NCBI RefSeq assembly: GCF_050948215.1
Contig: NW_027488889.1
Span: 1-64,000 of the forward strand
Source: Halictus rubicundus
Taxonomy: Eukaryota; Arthropoda; Insecta; Hymenoptera; Halictidae
Direction: 5' to 3'
DNA: 64,000 nucleotides
The number at the start of each line of letters is the position of its first letter. Position 1 is the first letter of the stretch. The position numbers and the translations under genes were made by a program. Shown in pieces: positions 35,931-52,600 of this stretch. Below the pieces are notes generated by a model that worked only from the letters and a program-made list of their open reading frames with translations, searched no databases and was not told the origin of the DNA.

Positions 35931-38200
35931 TAGAGGGTAGGGTAGGATAGAGGATGGGATAGGATAGAGGATGGGATAGGAGAGAGGATACGATAGGATA
36001 GTGGATAGGATAGGGTACAGGATAGTATAGGATAGAGTATAGAATAGGATAAAGGATAGGATAGGATAGAGGATAGGATAGGATTGAGGATAGGATAGGA
36101 TAGAGGATACGATAGGATAGAGGAAAGGATAGGGGATTGGATAGGATAGAGGACAGGAGACGATAGAAGATAGGATAGGATAGAGGATAGGATAGGAGAG
36201 AGGATAGGATAGGATAGAGGATAGGATAGGATAGCGGATAGTATAGGATACAGTATAGAATAGGATAGAGTATAGAATAGGATAAAGGATAGGATAGGAT
36301 AGATGATAGGATAGGATTGAGGATAGGATAGGATAGAGGATACGATAGGATAGAGGAAAGGATAGGGGATTGGATAGGATAGAGGACAGGAGACGATAGA
36401 AGATAGGATAGGATAGAGGATAGGATAGGAGAGAGGATAGGATAGGATAGAGGATAGGATAGGATAGAGGATAGGATAGGATAGGAAAGAGGTAAGGACA
36501 GGGGATTGGATAGGACAGAGGATACGATAGGATAGAGGATAGGATCGGATAGAGGATAGGATAGGTGATTGGATAGGATAGAGGATAGGATAGGATAGAG
36601 GATAGGATACTATAGAGGATAGGATAGGATAGAGGATAGGATAGGATAGAAGATAGGATAGGATAGAGGATAGGATAGAATGAGGATAGGATAGGATAGA
36701 GGATAGGATAGGATAGAGGATAGGATAAGATAGAGGATAGGATAGGATATAGGATATTATAGGATACAGGATAGGATAGGATAGAGGATAGGGTAGGATA
36801 GCGGATAGGATAGGATAGAGTATAGAATAGGATAAAGGATAGGATAGGATAGAGGATAGGATAGGTGATTGGATAGGATAGAGTATAGGATCGGATAGAA
36901 TATAGGATAGGTGATTGGATAGGATAGAGGATAGGATAAGATAGAGGATAGGATAGGATAAAGGATAGGATATAATAGAGTATAGGATCCGATAGAGGAT
37001 AGGATAGGGGATTCGTTGGATAGTGGATAGGATAGGATAGAGGATAGGATAGGATAGCGGATAGTATAGGATAGAGTATAGAACAGGATAAAGGATAGGA
37101 TAGGATAGATGATAGGATAGGATTGAGGATAGGATAGGATAGAGGATACGATAGGATAGAGGAAAGGATAGGGGATTGGATAGGATAGAGGACAGGAGAC
37201 GATAGAAGATAGGATAGGATAGAGGATAGGATAGGAGAGAGGATAGGATAGGATAGAGGATAGGATAGGATGGAGGATAGGATAGGATAGGAAAGAGGTA
37301 AGGATAGGGGATTGGATAGGACAGAGGATACGATAGGATAGAGGATAGGATCGGATAGAGGATAGGATAGGTGATTGGATAGGATAGAGGATAGGATAGG
37401 ATAGAGGATAGGATACTATAGAGGATAGGATAGGATAGAGGATAGGATAGGATAGAAGATAGGATAGGATAGAGGATAGGATAGATAGAGGATAGGATAG
37501 GATAGAGGATAGGATAGGATAGAGGATAGGATAAGATAGAGGATAGGATAGGATATAGGATATTATAGGATACAGGATAGGATAGGATAGAGGGTAGGGT
37601 AGGATAGAGGATGGGATAGGATAGAGGATGGGATAGGAGAGAGGATACGATAGGATAGTGGATAGGATAGGGTACAGGATAGTATAGGATAGAGTATAGA
37701 ATAGGATAAAGGATAGGATAGGATAGAGGATAGGATAGGATTGAGGATAGGATAGGATAGAGGATACGATAGGATAGAGGAAAGGATAGGGGATTGGATA
37801 GGATAGAGGACAGGAGACGATAGAAGATAGGATAGGATAGAGGATAGGATAGGAGAGAGGATAGGATAGGATAGAGGATAGGATAGGATAGCGGATAGTA
37901 TAGGATACAGTATAGAATAGGATAGAGTATAGAATAGGATAAAGTATAGGATAGGATAGATGATAGGATAGGATTGAGGATAGGATAGGATAGAGGATAC
38001 GATAGGATAGAGGAAAGGATAGGGGATTGGATAGGATAGAGGACAGGAGACGATAGAAGATAGGATAGGATAGAGGATAGGATAGGAGAGAGGATAGGAT
38101 AGGATAGAGGATAGGATAGGATAGAGGATAGGATAGGATAGGAAAGAGGTAAGGACAGGGGATTGGATAGGACAGAGGATACGATAGGATAGAGGATAGG
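35931..38200. repeat. 2,526-bp higher-order repeat, copy 2
   Basis: The same markers lie at 35,933, 37,590, 36,487, 37,293 and 36,934. Internal 806-bp and 1,657-bp spacings are conserved between copies. AAGAGGTAAGG appears once more at 38,144. Confidence 0.8.
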
Positions 38201-41200
38201 ATCGGATAGAGGATAGGATAGGTGATTGGATAGGATAGAGGATAGGATAGGATAGAGGATAGGATACTATAGAGGATAGGATAGGATAGAGGATAGGATA
38301 GGATAGAAGATAGGATAGGATAGAGGATAGGATAGAATGAGGATAGGATAGGATAGAGGATAGGATAGGATAGAGGATAGGATAAGATAGAGGATAGGAT
38401 AGGATATAGGATATTATAGGATACAGGATAGGATAGGATAGAGGGTAGGGTAGGATAGAGGATGGGATAGGATAGAGGATGGGATAGGAGAGAGGATACG
38501 ATAGGATAGAGGATAGGATAGGGTACAGGATATTATAGGCTACAGGATAGGATAGGATAGAGAATACGACAGGATAGAGGATAGGATAGAGGATTTGATA
38601 GGATAGAGGACATTATAGTACAGAGGATTGGATAGGATAGAGGATAGGATAGGATAGACTGTAGGATAGGATGGAGGATAGGATAGGATAGAGGATAGGA
38701 TAGGATAGAGGATAGGATAGGATAGGATATAGGATATTATACGATACAGGATAGGATAGGATAGAGTTTAGGGTAGGATAGAGGATGGGATAGGATAGAG
38801 TATAGAATAGGATAAAGGATAGGATAGGATAGAGGATAGGATAGGTGATTGGATAGGATAGAGTATAGGATCGGATAGAATATAGGATAGGTGATTGGAT
38901 AGGATAGAAGATAGGATAAGATAGAGGATAGGATAGGATAGAGGATAGGATATAATAGAGTATAGGATCCGATAGATGATAGGATAGGGGATTGGATAGG
39001 ACAGAGGATACGATAGGATAGAAGATAGGATAGGATAGAGGATAGGATAGGATATAGGATATTATAGGATACAGGATAGGATAGGATAGAGGGTAGGGTA
39101 GGATAGAGGATGGGATAGGATAGAGGATGGGATAGGATAGAGGATACGATAGGATAGAGGATTGGATAGGGTACAGGATATTATAGGATAGAGGATAGGA
39201 TAGGATAGAGAATAGGACAGGATAAAGCATAGGATAGGATAGAGGATAGGACAGGATAGAGGATAGGATAGGTGATTGGATAGGATATAGTATAGGATCG
39301 GATAGAATATAGGATAAGTGATTGGATAGGATAGAGGATAGGATAAGATAGAGGATAGGATAGGATAGAGGATAGGATATAATAGAGGATAGGATAGGAT
39401 ATAGGATAGGATAGGATAGTGGTTAGGATAGGATTCAGGATAGGATAGGATAGAGGATAGGATAGCATAGAGGATAGGATAGGATTGAAGATAGGATATG
39501 ATAGAGGAAATGATAGGATAGAGGATACGATATTATAGAGGATAGGATAGGATAGGATAGAGGATAGGATAGGATGGAGGATAGGATAGGATAGAGGATA
39601 GGATGGGATAGTGGTTAGGATAGGATTGAGGATAGGACAGGATAGAGGATAGGATAGAGGATTTGATAGGATAGAGGACATTATAGTACAGAGGATTGGA
39701 TAGGATAGAGGATAGGATAGGATAGAGGATAGGATAGGATAGAGGATAGGATAGGATAGAGGATAGGATAGGATAGAGGCTAGGATATAATAGAGGATAG
39801 GATAGGGGATTCGTCCGATAGAGGATAGGATAGGATAGAGGATAGGATAAGATAGAGGATTGGATAGGATAAGATAGAGGATAGGATAGGATAGAGGATA
39901 GGATATAGTAGAGGATAGGATCCGATAGAGGATAGGATAGGGGATTCGTTGGATAGAGGATAGGATAGGATAGAGGATAGGATAGGATAGCGGATAGGAT
40001 AGGATAGAGTATAGAATAGGATAAAGGATAGGATAGGATAGAGGATAGGATAGGTGATTGGATAGGGTAGAGTATAGGATCGGATAGAATATTTGATAGG
40101 TGATTGGATAGGATAGAAGATAGGATAGGATACAGAATAGGATAGGATAGAGGGCAGGATAGGATAGAGGATAGGACAGGGGATGGGATAGGATAGGGGA
40201 TAGAAGACGATAGAGGATAGGATAGGATAGAGGATAGGATCGGATAGAGGATAGGATAGGTGATTGGATAGGATAGAGGATAGGATCGGATAGAGGGTAG
40301 GATAGGTGATTGGATAGGATAGAGGATAGGATAAGATAGAGGATAGGATAGGATAGAGGCTAGGATATAATAGAGGATAGGATAGGGGATTCGTCCGATA
40401 GAGGATAGGATAGGATAGAGGATAGGATAAGATAGAGGATTGGATAGGATAAGATAGAGGATAGGATAGGATAGAGGATAGGATATAATAGAGGATAGGA
40501 TCCGATAGAGGATAGGATAGGGGATTCGTTGGATAGAGGATAGGATAGGGGATTCGTTGGATAGAGGATAGGATAGGATAGAGGATAGGATAGGATAGCG
40601 GATAGTATAGGATAGAGTATAGAATAGGATAAAGGATAGGATAGGATATAGATGATAGGATAGGATTGAGGATAGGATACGATAGAGGATACGATAGGAT
40701 AGAGGAAAGGATAGGGGATTGGATAGGATAGAGGACAGGAGACGATAGAAGATAGGATAGGATAGAGGATAGGATAGGAGAGAGGATAGGATAGGATAGA
40801 GGATAGGATAGGATAGAGGATAGGATAGGATAGAGGATAGGATAGGATAGGAAAGAGGTAAGGATAGGGGATTGGATAGGACAGAGGATACGATAGGATA
40901 GAGGATAGGATCGGATAGAGGATAGGATAGGTGATTGGATAGGATAGAGGATAGGATAGGATAGAGGATAGGATACTATAGAGGATAGGATAGGATAGAG
41001 GATAGGATAGGATAGAAGATAGGATAGGATAGAGGATAGGATAGGATAGAGGATAGGATAGGATAGAGGATAGGATAGGATAGAGGATAGGATAAGATAG
41101 AGGATAGGATAGGATATAGGATATTATAGGATACAGGATAGGATAGGATAGAGGGTAGGGTAGGATAGAGGATGGGATAGGATAGAGGATGGGATAGGAG

Positions 41201-43699
41201 AGAGGATACGATAGGATAGAGGATAGGATAGGGTACAGGATATTATAGGATACAGGATAGGATAGGATAGAGAATACGACAGGATAGAGGATATTATAGG
41301 ATAGAGGATAGGACAGGATAGAGGATAGGATAGAGGATTTGATAGGATAGAGGACATTATAGTACAGAGGATTGGATAGGATAGAGGATAGGATAGGATA
41401 GAGGATAGGATAGGATAGAGGATAGGATAGGATGGAGGATAGGATAGGATAGAGGATAGGATAGGATAGAGGATAGGATAGGATAGGATATAGGATATTA
41501 TAGGATACAGGATAGGATAGGATAGAGGGTAGGGTAGGATAGAGGATGGGATAGGATAGAGTATAGAATAGGATAAAGGATAGGATAGGATAGAGGATAG
41601 GATAGGTGATTGGATAGGATAGAGTATTGGATCGGATAGAATATAGGATAGGTGATTGGATAGGATAGAGGATAGGATAGGATAGAGGATAGGATACTAT
41701 AGAGGATAGGATAGGATGGAGGATAGGGTAGGATAGAAGATAGGTTAGGATAGAGGATAGGATAGGATAGAGGATAGGATAGAGGATAGGATAGGATAGA
41801 GGATAGGATAGGATAGAGGATAGGATAGGATAGAGGATAGGATAGGATATAGGATATTATAGGATACAGGATAGGATAGGATAGAGGGTAGGGTAGGATA
41901 GAGGATGGGATAGGATAGAGGATGGGATAGGATAGAGGATACGATAGGATAGAGGATTGGATAGGGTACAGGATATTATAGGATAGAGGATAGGATAGGA
42001 TAGAGAATACGACAGGATAGAGGATAGGATAGGATAGAGGATAGGACAGGATAGATGATAGGATAGAGGATTTCATAGGATAGAGGACATTATAGTACAG
42101 AGGATTGGATAGGATAGAGGATAGGATAGGATAGAGGATAGGATAGGATAGAGGATAGGATAGGATGGAGGATAGGATAGGATAGAGGATAGGATAGGAT
42201 AGGATATAGGATATTATAGGATACAGGATAGGATAGGATAGAGGGTAGGGTAGGATAGAGGATGGGATAGGATAGAGTATAGAATAGGATAAAGGATAGG
42301 ATAGGATAGAGGATAGGATAGGTGATTGGATAGGATAGAGTATAGGATCGGATAGAATATAGGATAGGTGATTGGATAGGATAGAAGATAGGATAAGATA
42401 GAGGATAGGATAGGATAGAGGATAGGATAGGGGATTGGATAGGACAGAGGATACGATAGGATAGAGGATAGGATCGGATAGAGGATAGAATAGGTGATTG
42501 GATAGGATAGAGGATAGGATAGGATAGAGGATAGGATACTATAGAGGATAGGATAGGATGGAGGGCAGGATAGGATAGAAGATAGGATAGGATAGAGGAT
42601 AGGATAGGATAGAGGATAGGATAGGATATAGGATATTATAGGATACAGGATAGGATAGGATAGAGGGTAGGGTAGGATAGAGGATGGGATAGGATAGAGG
42701 ATGGGATAGGATAGAGGATACGATAGGATAGAGGATTGGATAGGGTACAGGATATTATAGGATAGAGGATAGGATAGGATAGAGAATAGGACAGGATAAA
42801 GCATAGGATAGGATAGAGGATAGGACAGGATAGAGGATAGGATAGCTGATTGGGTAGGATATAGTATAGGATCGGATAGAATATAGGATAAGTGATTGGA
42901 TAGGATAGAGGATAGGATAAGATAAAGGATAGGATAGGATAGAGGATAGGATATAATAGACGATAGGATCCGATAGAGGATAGGATAGGGGATTCGTTGG
43001 ATAGAGGATAGGATAGGATAGAGGATACGATAGGATAGCGGATAGGATAGGATAGAGTATAGAATAGGATAAAGGATAGGATAGGATAGAGGATAGGATA
43101 GGTGATTGGATAGGATAGAGTATAGGATCGGATAGAATATAGGATAGGTGATTGGATAGGATAGAAGATAGGATAAGATAGAGGATAGGATAGGATAGAG
43201 GATAGGATATAATAGAGTATAGGATCCGATAGAGGATAGGATAGGGGATTGGATAGGACAGAGGATACGATAGGATAGAGGATAGGATCGGATAGAGGAT
43301 AGGATAGGTGATTGGATAGGATAGAGGATAGGATAGGATAGAGGATAGGATACTATAGAGGATAGGATAGGATAGAGGATAGGATAGGATAGAGTATAGA
43401 ATAGGATAAAGGATAGGATAGGATAGAAGATAGGATAGGATAGAGGATAGGATAGGATAGTGGATAGGATAGGATAGAGGATAGGATAGGATAGAGGATA
43501 GGATAGGATATAGGATATTATAGGATACAGGATAGGATAGGATAGAGGGTAGGGTAGGATAGAGGATGGGATAGGATAGAGGATGGGATAGGATAGAGGA
43601 TATGATAGGATAGAGGATTGGATAGGGTACAGGATATTATAGGATAGAGGATAGGATAGGATAGAGAATAGGACAGGATAAAGCATAGGATAGAGGACA

Positions 43700-46600
43700 T
43701 TATAGAACAGAGGATATTATAGAACAGAGGATTGGATAGGATAGAGGATAGGATAGGATAGAGGATAGGATAGGATAGAGGATAGGATAGGATGGAGGTT
43801 AGGATAGGATAGAGGATAGGATAGGATAGGGGATAGGATAGGATATAGGATATTATAGGATACAGGATAGGATTGAGGATAGGACAGGATAGAGGATAGG
43901 ATAGAGGACTTTATAGAACAGAGGATATTATAGAACAGAGGATTGGATAGGATAGAGGATAGGATCGGATAGAGGATAGGATAGGTGATTGGATAGGATA
44001 GAGTATAGAATAGGATAAAGGATAGGATAGGATAGAGGATAGAATAGGTGATTGGATAGGATATAGTATAGGATCGGATAGAATATAGGGTAAGTGATTG
44101 GATAGGATAGAGGATAGGATAAGATAGAGTATAGGATATAGGATTGGATAGGATAGAGGATAGGATACGATAGAGGATAGGGTAGGTTAGAGGATAGGAT
44201 AAGATAGAGGATAGAATAGAATAGACGACAGGATAGGATAGAGGATAAGATAGGATAGAGGATAGGGTAGGATAGAGGATAGGATCGGATAGAGGACAGA
44301 GGATATTATAGGATAGAGAATAGTATAGGATAGAGGATTGGAGAGGTGATAGGATACGATAGAGGATAAGATATGATAGAGAATAGGATATGTTAGAGGA
44401 TAGGATAGGGGATTAGATATTGTAGGTGATAGGATACGATAGAAGATAGCATAGGATAGAGGATAGGATAGAGAATAGGATAGGATAGAGGATAGGATAG
44501 GATAGAGGACAGGAGACGATAGAGGATAGAATAGGATAGAGGATAGGATAGAGAATAGGATCGGATAGAGGATACGATAGGGGATTGTATAGGATAGAGG
44601 ACAGGAGACGATAGAGGATAGAATAGGATAGAGGATAGGATATAGAATAGGATAGGATAGAGGATACGATAGGATAGGATAGAGTATAGAATAGGATAGA
44701 GGATAGGATACGATAGAGGATAGGATAGGATAGAGGATAGGATAGGATAGAGGATAGGATAGAATAGAGGATAGGATAGGATAGAGGATAGGATAGGATA
44801 GAGGATAGCATAAAGAATAGGATCGGATAGAGGATAGGATAGGGGATTGGATAGGATAGAGGGCAGGAGACGATAGAGGATAGAATATGATAGAGGATAG
44901 GATGGAGAATAGGATAGGATAGAGGATACGATAGGATAGGATAGAGTATAGAATAGGATAGAGGATAGGATAAGATAGAGGATATGATAGGATAGAGGAT
45001 AGGATAGGATACAGGATAGGATAGGATGGAGTATAGGATATAGGATTGGATAGGATAGAGGATAGGATAGGATAGAGGATAGGATAGGATAGAGGATAGG
45101 ATAGGATAGAGGTTAGGATAGGATAGAAGATAGGATAGGATAGGGGATAGGATAGGATATAGGATATTATAGGATACAGGATAGGATTGAGGATAGGACA
45201 GGATAGAGGATAGGATAGAGGACTTTATAGAACAGAGGATATTATAGAACAGAGGATTGGATAGGATAGAGGATAGGATCGGATAGAGGATAGGATAGGT
45301 GATTGGATAGGATAGAGTATAGAATAGGATAAAGGATAGGATAGGATAGAGGATAGAATAGGTGATTGGATAGGATATAGTATAGGATCGGATAGAATAT
45401 AGGATAAGTGATTGGATAGGATAGAGGATAGGATAAGATAGAGTATAGGATATAGGATTGGATTGGATAGAGGATAGGATACGATAGAGGATAGGGTAGG
45501 TTAGAGGATAGGATAAGATAGAGGATAGAATAGAATAGACGACAGGATAGGATAGAGGATAAGATAGGATAGAGGATAGGGTAGGATAGAGGATAGGATC
45601 GGATAGAGGATAGAGGATATTATAGGATAGAGAATAGTATAGGATAGAGGATTGGAGAGGTGATAGGATACGATAGAGGATAAGATATGATAGAGAATAG
45701 GATATGTTAGAGGATAGGATAGGGGATTAGATATTGTAGGGGATAGGATACGATAGAAGATAGCATAGGATAGAGGATAGGATAGAGAATAGGATAGGAT
45801 AGAGGATAGGATAGGATAGAGTGCAGGAGACGATAGAGGATAGTATAGGATAGAGGATAGGATAGAGAATAGGATCGGATAGAGGATACGATAGGGGATT
45901 GTATAGGATAGAGGACAGGAGACGATAGAGGATAGAATAGGATAGAGGATAGGATATAGAATAGGATAGGATAGAGGATACGATAGGATAGGATAGAGTA
46001 TAGAATAGGATAGAGGATAGGATACGATAGAGGATAGGATAGGATAGAGGATAGGATAGGATAGAGGATAGGATAGAATAGAGGATAGGATAGGATAGAG
46101 GATAGGATAGGATAGAGGATAGCATAAAGAATAGGATCGGATAGAGGATAGGATAGGGGATTGGATAGGATAGAGGGCAGGAGACGATAGAGGATAGAAT
46201 ATGATAGAGGATAGGATGGAGAATAGGATAGGATAGAGGATACGATAGGATAGGATAGAGTATAGAATAGGATAGAGGATAGGATAAGATAGAGGATATG
46301 ATAGGATAGAGGATAGGATAGGATACAGGATAGGATAGGATGGAGTATAGGATATAGGATTGGATAGGATAGAGGATAGGATAGGATAGAGGATAGGATA
46401 GGATAGAGGTTAGGATAGGATAGAAGATAGGATAGGATAGGGGATAGGATAGGATATAGGATATTATAGGATACAGGATAGGATTGAGGATAGGACAGGA
46501 TAGAGGATAGGATAGAGGACTTTATAGAACAGAGGATATTATAGAACAGAGGATTGGATAGGATAGAGGATAGGATCGGATAGAGGATAGGATAGGTGAT

Positions 46601-49600
46601 TGGATAGGATAGAGTATAGAATAGGATAAAGGATAGGATAGGATAGAGGATAGAATAGGTGATTGGATAGGATATAGTATAGGATCGGATAGAATATAGG
46701 ATAAGTGATTGGATAGGATAGAGGATAGGATAAGATAGAGTATAGGATATAGGATTGGATTGGATAGAGGATAGGATACGATAGAGGATAGGGTAGGTTA
46801 GAGGATAGGATAAGATAGAGGATAGAATAGAATAGACGACAGGATAGGATAGAGGATAAGATAGGATAGAGGATAGGGTAGGATAGAGGATAGGATCGGA
46901 TAGAGGATAGAGGATATTATAGGATAGAGAATAGTATAGGATAGAGGATTGGAGAGGTGATAGGATACGATAGAGGATAAGATATGATAGAGAATAGGAT
47001 ATGTTAGAGGATAGGATAGGGGATTAGATATTGTAGGGGATAGGATACGATAGAAGATAGCATAGGATAGAGGATAGGATAGAGAATAGGATAGGATAGA
47101 GGATAGGATAGGATAGAGTGCAGGAGACGATAGAGGATAGTATAGGATAGAGGATAGGATAGAGAATAGGATCGGATAGAGGATACGATAGGGGATTGTA
47201 TAGGATAGAGGACAGGAGACGATAGAGGATAGAATAGGATAGAGGATAGGATATAGAATAGGATAGGATAGAGGATACGATAGGATAGGATAGAGTATAG
47301 AATAGGATAGAGGATAGGATACGATAGAGGATAGGATAGGATAGAGGATAGGATAGGATAGAGGATAGGATAGAATAGAGGATAGGATAGGATAGAGGAT
47401 AGGATAGGATAGAGGATAGCATAGAGAATAGGATCGGATAGAGGATAGGATAGGGGATTGGATAGGATAGAGGGCAGGAGACGATAGAGGATAGAATATG
47501 ATAGAGGATAGGGTGGAGAATAGGATAGGATAGAGGATACGATAGGATAGGATAGAGTATAGAATAGGATAGAGGATAGGATAAGATAGAGGATATGATA
47601 GGATAGAGGATAGGATAGGATACAGGATAGGATAGGATGGAGTATAGGATATAGGATTGGATAGGATAGAGGATAGGATAGGATAGAGGATAGGACAGGA
47701 TAGAGGATAGGATAGGATAGAGGATAGGATAGGATAGAGGATAGGATAGGATAGAGAATAGGATATGGTATAAGATATTATAGGATAGAGGATACGATAT
47801 TATAGAGGATAGGATAGGATAGAGGATAGGATAGGATAGAGGATAGGATAGGATAGAGGATAGGATAGGATAGAGGATAGGATAGGATAGAGGATAGGAT
47901 AGGATAGAGGATAGGATAGGATAGAGGATAGGATAGGGTAGAGGATAGGATAGGATAGAGGATAGGATAGGATAGAGGATAGGATAGGATAGAGGATAGG
48001 ATAGGATAGAGGATAGGATAGGATAGAGGATAGGATAGGATAGAGGATAGGATAGAGAATAGGACAGGATAGAGGATAGGATAGGATAGGATAGAGGATA
48101 GGATAGGATAGAGGATAGGATAGAGAATAGGATAGGATAGAGGATATGATAGGATACAGGATAGGATAGGATAGAGGATAGGATATAGAATAGGATAGGA
48201 TAGAGGATACGATAGGATAGGATAGAGTATAGAATAGGATAGAGGATAGGATACGATAGAGGATAGGATAGGATAGAGGATAGGATAGGATAGAGGATAG
48301 GATAGGATAGAGTATAGGATATAGGATTGGATAGGATAGAGGATAGGATACGATAGAGGATAGGGTAGGATAGGGGATAGGATAGGATACAGGATAGGAT
48401 AGGTTAGAGGATAGGATAGGATAGAGGATAGGATAGAGAATAGGACAGGATAGAGGATAGGATAGGATAGGATACAGGATAGGATAGGATAGAGGATAGG
48501 ATATAGAATAGGATAGGATAGAGGATACGATAGGATAGGATAGAGGATAGGATATAGAATAGGATAGGATAGAGGATACGATAGGATAGGATAGAGTATA
48601 GAATAGGATAGAGGATAGGATAGGATAGAGGATAGGATAGGATAGAGGATAGGATAGGATAGAGGATAGGATAGGATAGAGGATAGGATAGGATAGAGGA
48701 TAGGATAGGATATAGGATATTATAGGATACAGGATAGGATAGGATAGAGGGTAGGGTAGGATAGAGGATGGGATAGGATAGAGGATGGGATAGGATAGAG
48801 GATACGATAGGATAGAGGATTGGATAGGGTACAGGATATTATAGGATAGAGGATAGGATAGGATAGAGAATAGGACAGGATAAAGCATAGGATAGGATAG
48901 AGGATAGGACAGGATAGAGGATAGGATAGCTGATTGGATAGGATATAGTATAGGATCGGATAGAATATAGGATAAGTGATTGGATAGGATAGAGGATAGG
49001 ATAAGATAAAGGATAGGATAGGATAGAGGATAGGATATAATAGAGGATAGGATCCGATAGAGGATAGGATAGGGGATTCGTTGGATAGAGGATAGGATAG
49101 GATAGAGGATACGATAGGATAGCGGATAGGATAGGATAGAGTATAGAATAGGATAAAGGATAGGATAGGATAGAGGATAGGATAGGTGATTGGATAGGAT
49201 AGAGTATAGGATCGGATAGAATATAGGATAGGTGATTGGATAGGATAGAAGATAGGATAAGATAGAGGATAGGATAGGATAGAGGATAGGATATAATAGA
49301 GTATAGGATCCGATAGAGGATAGGATAGGGGATTGGATAGGACAGAGGATACGATAGGATAGAGGATAGGATCGGATAGAGGATAGGATAGGTGATTGGA
49401 TAGGATAGAGGATAGGATAGGATAGAGGATAGGATACTATAGAGGATAGGATAGGATAGAGGATAGGATAGGATAGAGTATAGAATAGGATAAAGGATAG
49501 GATAGGATAGAAGATAGGATAGGATAGAGGATAGGATAGGATAGTGGATAGGATCGGATAGAGGATAGGATAGGATAGAGGATAGGATAGGATATAGGAT

Positions 49601-52600
49601 ATTATAGGATACAGGATAGGATAGGATAGAGGGTAGGGTAGGATAGAGGATGGGATAGGATAGAGGATGGGATAGGATAGAGGATATGATAGGATAGAGG
49701 ATTGGATAGGGTACAGGATATTATAGGATAGAGGATAGGATAGGATAGAGAATAGGACAGGATAAAGCATAGGATAGAGGACATTATAGAACAGAGGATA
49801 TTATAGAACAGAGGATTGGATAGGATAGAGGATAGGATAGGATAGAGGATAGGATAGGATAGAGGATAGGATAGGATGGAGGTTAGGATAGGATAGAGGA
49901 TAGGATAGGATAGGGGATAGGATAGGATATAGGATATTATAGGATACAGGATAGGATTGAGGATAGGACAGGATAGAGGATAGGATAGAGGACTTTATAG
50001 AACAGAGGATATTATAGAACAGAGGATTGGATAGGATAGAGGATAGGATCGGATAGAGGATAGGATAGGTGATTGGATAGGATAGAGTATAGAATAGGAT
50101 AAAGGATAGGATAGGATAGAGGATAGAATAGGTGATTGGATAGGATATAGTATAGGATCGGATAGAATATAGGGTAAGTGATTGGATAGGATAGAGGATA
50201 GGATAAGATAGAGTATAGGATATAGGATTGGATAGGATAGAGGATAGGATACGATAGAGGATAGGGTAGGTTAGAGGATAGGATAAGATAGAGGATAGAA
50301 TAGAATAGACGACAGGATAGGATAGAGGATAAGATAGGATAGAGGATAGGGTAGGATAGAGGATAGGATCGGATAGAGGACAGAGGATATTATAGGATAG
50401 AGAATAGTATAGGATAGAGGATTGGAGAGGTGATAGGATACGATAGAGGATAAGATATGATAGAGAATAGGATATGTTAGAGGATAGGATAGGGGATTAG
50501 ATATTGTAGGGGATAGGATACGATAGAAGATAGCATAGGATAGAGGATAGGATAGAGAATAGGATAGGATAGAGGATAGGATAGGATAGAGGACAGGAGA
50601 CGATAGAGGATAGAATAGGATAGAGGATAGGATAGAGAATAGGATCGGATAGAGGATACGATAGGGGATTGTATAGGATAGAGGACAGGAGACGATAGAG
50701 GATAGAATAGGATAGAGGATAGGATATAGAATAGGATAGGATAGAGGATACGATAGGATAGGATAGAGTATAGAATAGGATAGAGGATAGGATACGATAG
50801 AGGATAGGATAGGATAGAGGATAGGATAGGATAGAGGATAGGATAGAATAGAGGATAGGATAGGATAGAGGATAGGATAGGATAGAGGATAGCATAAAGA
50901 ATAGGATCGGATAGAGGATAGGATAGGGGATTGGATAGGATAGAGGGCAGGAGACGATAGAGGATAGAATATGATAGAGGATAGGATGGAGAATAGGATA
51001 GGATAGAGGATACGATAGGATAGGATAGAGTATAGAATAGGATAGAGGATAGGATAAGATAGAGGATATGATAGGATAGAGGATAGGATAGGATACAGGA
51101 TAGGATAGGATGGAGTATAGGATATAGGATTGGATAGGATAGAGGATAGGATAGGATAGAGGATAGGATAGGATAGAGGTTAGGATAGGATAGAAGATAG
51201 GATAGGATAGGGGATAGGATAGGATATAGGATATTATAGGATACAGGATAGGATTGAGGATAGGACAGGATAGAGGATAGGATAGAGGACTTTATAGAAC
51301 AGAGGATATTATAGAACAGAGGATTGGATAGGATAGAGGATAGGATCGGATAGAGGATAGGATAGGTGATTGGATAGGATAGAGTATAGAATAGGATAAA
51401 GGATAGGATAGGATAGAGGATAGAATAGGTGATTGGATAGGATATAGTATAGGATCGGATAGAATATAGGATAAGTGATTGGATAGGATAGAGGATAGGA
51501 TAAGATAGAGTATAGGATATAGGATTGGATTGGATAGAGGATAGGATACGATAGAGGATAGGGTAGGTTAGAGGATAGGATAAGATAGAGGATAGAATAG
51601 AATAGACGACAGGATAGGATAGAGGATAAGATAGGATAGAGGATAGGGTAGGATAGAGGATAGGATCGGATAGAGGATAGAGGATATTATAGGATAGAGA
51701 ATAGTATAGGATAGAGGATTGGAGAGGTGATAGGATACGATAGAGGATAAGATATGATAGAGAATAGGATATGTTAGAGGATAGGATAGGGGATTAGATA
51801 TTGTAGGGGATAGGATACGATAGAAGATAGCATAGGATAGAGGATAGGATAGAGAATAGGATAGGATAGAGGATAGGATAGGATAGAGTGCAGGAGACGA
51901 TAGAGGATAGTATAGGATAGAGGATAGGATAGAGAATAGGATCGGATAGAGGATACGATAGGGGATTGTATAGGATAGAGGACAGGAGACGATAGAGGAT
52001 AGAATAGGATAGAGGATAGGATATAGAATAGGATAGGATAGAGGATACGATAGGATAGGATAGAGTATAGAATAGGATAGAGGATAGGATACGATAGAGG
52101 ATAGGATAGGATAGAGGATAGGATAGGATAGAGGATAGGATAGAATAGAGGATAGGATAGGATAGAGGATAGGATAGGATAGAGGATAGCATAGAGAATA
52201 GGATCGGATAGAGGATAGGATAGGGGATTGGATAGGATAGAGGGCAGGAGACGATAGAGGATAGAATATGATAGAGGATAGGGTGGAGAATAGGATAGGA
52301 TAGAGGATACGATAGGATAGGATAGAGTATAGAATAGGATAGAGGATAGGATAAGATAGAGGATATGATAGGATAGAGGATAGGATAGGATACAGGATAG
52401 GATAGGATGGAGTATAGGATATAGGATTGGATAGGATAGAGGATAGGATAGGATAGAGGATAGGACAGGATAGAGGATAGGATAGGATAGAGGATAGGAT
52501 AGGATAGAGGATAGGATAGGATAGAGAATAGGATATGGTATAAGATATTATAGGATAGAGGATACGATATTATAGAGGATAGGATAGGATAGAGGATAGG

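Larger units (their letters stand above)
29420..43700. repeat. 17-bp satellite, family B, second block
   Basis: This block has the same diagnostic words as 6,481-11,400, starting at about 29,430 with a stretch nearly identical to 8.83-9.5 kb (offset 20,601, then 20,618). It includes two 2,526-bp higher-order repeats at about 33.4-38.2 kb. There is no gene here. Confidence 0.9.
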
